Shown: positions 54,368 to 55,022 of the stretch, one piece after another
Numbering within the stretch: the stretch's first letter is position 1
How the letters are laid out: each line of letters opens with the position of its first letter
Assembly: GCF_015024225.1 (NCBI RefSeq)
Contig: NZ_JACJGM010000038.1
Location: forward strand, 1 to 55,022
Direction: 5' to 3'
Origin: Nocardioides lijunqiniae
GTDB lineage: Bacteria; Actinomycetota; Actinomycetes; Propionibacteriales; Nocardioidaceae
Length of the DNA: 55,022 nucleotides
The notes under the pieces: generated by a model
Seen by the model: only the letters and a program-made list of their open reading frames with translations
Told to the model about the DNA's origin: nothing
Database searches by the model: none
Made by a program: the position numbers and the translations under genes

Positions 54368-55022
54368 ATGAGCGCGCCGCACGACGCCACGACGTACCCG
54401 CCCGCCGAGCTCGACCGACGCTTCTACGCCTTCACGATCGACCGGCTCATCGCCTGGAGCATCTACGCCGGCGCCACCTACGCGGCCTACGTCTACCTGA
54501 TCGAGCCCGGCGACGTCGCGGCCGGCATCGCCCTGATCGCGGGGGTCGTGCTCCTCGTCGGCCTCGTGCACGCGCTGCTCCTCGGTCTCAAGGGGACGTC
54601 GCCGGGCAAGGCCCTGGTGGGGCTGCGGGTCGTCGAGGACGCCACCGGGACGCCGATCGGGGTCGGGCGGGCGCTGCTGCGCACGCTGGTGCTGGGCGTG
54701 GCGACGCTGCCGACGATCGGCCTGGGCGTCGCGACGCTCGCCTGGACCGCGGTGATGGACCCCGCCAACCAGCGCCGCGGCTGGCACGACCACGTCAGCC
54801 ACGGCGTCGTCGTGGACGTGCGCCCCCTGCCCGAGGTCGTGGAGGAGGAGGAGGTCCGCCCGCGCCAGCTGGTCAACCTCACCGCGATGCGGCTCGTACC
54901 GGCACCCGCGCAGCCCGTGGTCTCGGTCCCGACCCCTCGCCGGCTGCCCAAGCCCACCGCGCCGCCGGCGGGCGCGCCGTCCCCGCAGCCCGCCGCGCCC
55001 CGGCCCGCCGCTCCGGCCCCGA
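54368..55022 (+). CDS. RDD-family membrane protein (partial, runs off the window)
   Basis: The frame starts at ATG 54368 and is open to the window end. The RDD domain is clear: LDRRFYAFTIDRLIAWSIYAG (Arg, Asp, Asp), a helix pair, GLKGTSPGKALVGLRVVED, a second helix and the WHDHVSHGVVV ending. After it come a Glu-run and a Pro-rich tail that continues past the edge. The function of RDD proteins is unknown; some act in ion transport. It follows the FHA gene by 16 bases, completing a PP2C-FHA-RDD unit. Confidence 0.9.
   Translation, partial: MSAPHDATTYPPAELDRRFYAFTIDRLIAWSIYAGATYAAYVYLIEPGDVAAGIALIAGVVLLVGLVHALLLGLKGTSPGKALVGLRVVEDATGTPIGVGRALLRTLVLGVATLPTIGLGVATLAWTAVMDPANQRRGWHDHVSHGVVVDVRPLPEVVEEEEVRPRQLVNLTAMRLVPAPAQPVVSVPTPRRLPKPTAPPAGAPSPQPAAPRPAAPAP

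Overview
The window is high-GC DNA, estimated by eye at a little over 70% G+C, from an actinobacterium, most likely a Nocardioides-like member of the Propionibacteriales. The evidence is the gene content (LprG/P55 pair, stand-alone groEL2 under CIRCE control, lon under a HAIR operator, ECF42 sigma factor with DGPF partners, mycobacterial-type SOS box, DUF222/HNH gene), frequent GTG starts, GTGA/ATGA stop-start overlaps, and repeated TANNNT boxes 6-7 nt before start codons. The genus is inference. No tRNA, rRNA, CRISPR array, insertion sequence or prophage was seen, and almost all genes look like chromosomal housekeeping or niche-metabolism genes.

Layout. 1-3190: tail of an unidentified gene, an LprG-like lipoprotein and its P55-like transporter, and a small beta-carbonic anhydrase. 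3191-3752: repeats, then a HAIR (HspR) operator in front of lon (3753-6110). 6138-8497 (minus): a Tat-exported PHP-domain protein coupled to an unknown protein. 8699-10444: a SAM-I riboswitch controlling a threonine-synthase-like enzyme and a MoaD/ThiS-type sulfur carrier, best read as the MetM/MetO homocysteine-forming system rather than threonine synthase. 10450-12406 (minus): ECF42 sigma factor with two DGPF/YCII proteins and a candidate self-recognised promoter. 12497-15310: ATP-grasp protein, then tandem CIRCE operators and groEL. 15636-18946: Ser/Thr kinase with an external domain, and an ECF sigma factor/membrane partner pair.

18943-29986 is a molybdenum-hydroxylase region: nucleotidyltransferase for the Mo cofactor, MoxR ATPase, VWA protein, XdhC, a lipoprotein hydrolase, an AcoR-like GAF regulator and the structural genes small-large-medium-CoxG. 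The gene order and the AYRGAGR active-site loop mark a form II enzyme of unknown substrate, not an authentic CO dehydrogenase. 29987-30562 is a dense repeat cluster beside a DUF222/HNH endonuclease gene. 31819-45384 holds DUF2207/LemA membrane proteins, a reductase and 6-phosphogluconate dehydrogenase, AlkB under an SOS box, an SRPBCC protein, a MacB/FtsX-type ABC transporter, a GntR/UTRA regulator, CutC, an HD phosphohydrolase and an MpaB-type protein. 45436-55022 holds secreted and membrane proteins, an XPB-type helicase, a CGNR regulator, a helicase-C3/WYL protein, and a PP2C-FHA-RDD signalling cluster cut by the window end.

The most unusual material is noncoding: (i) an 88-bp hairpin present twice (15513, 42404), each time between convergent genes, with a compensatory base-pair change between copies; (ii) a palindrome-hairpin-palindrome element at 17559 and 49217 with a related form at 25303; (iii) two repeat families (R1, R2) at 3214-3306 and 30001-30447. 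The strongest functional story is the SAM-riboswitch-metM-metO unit.
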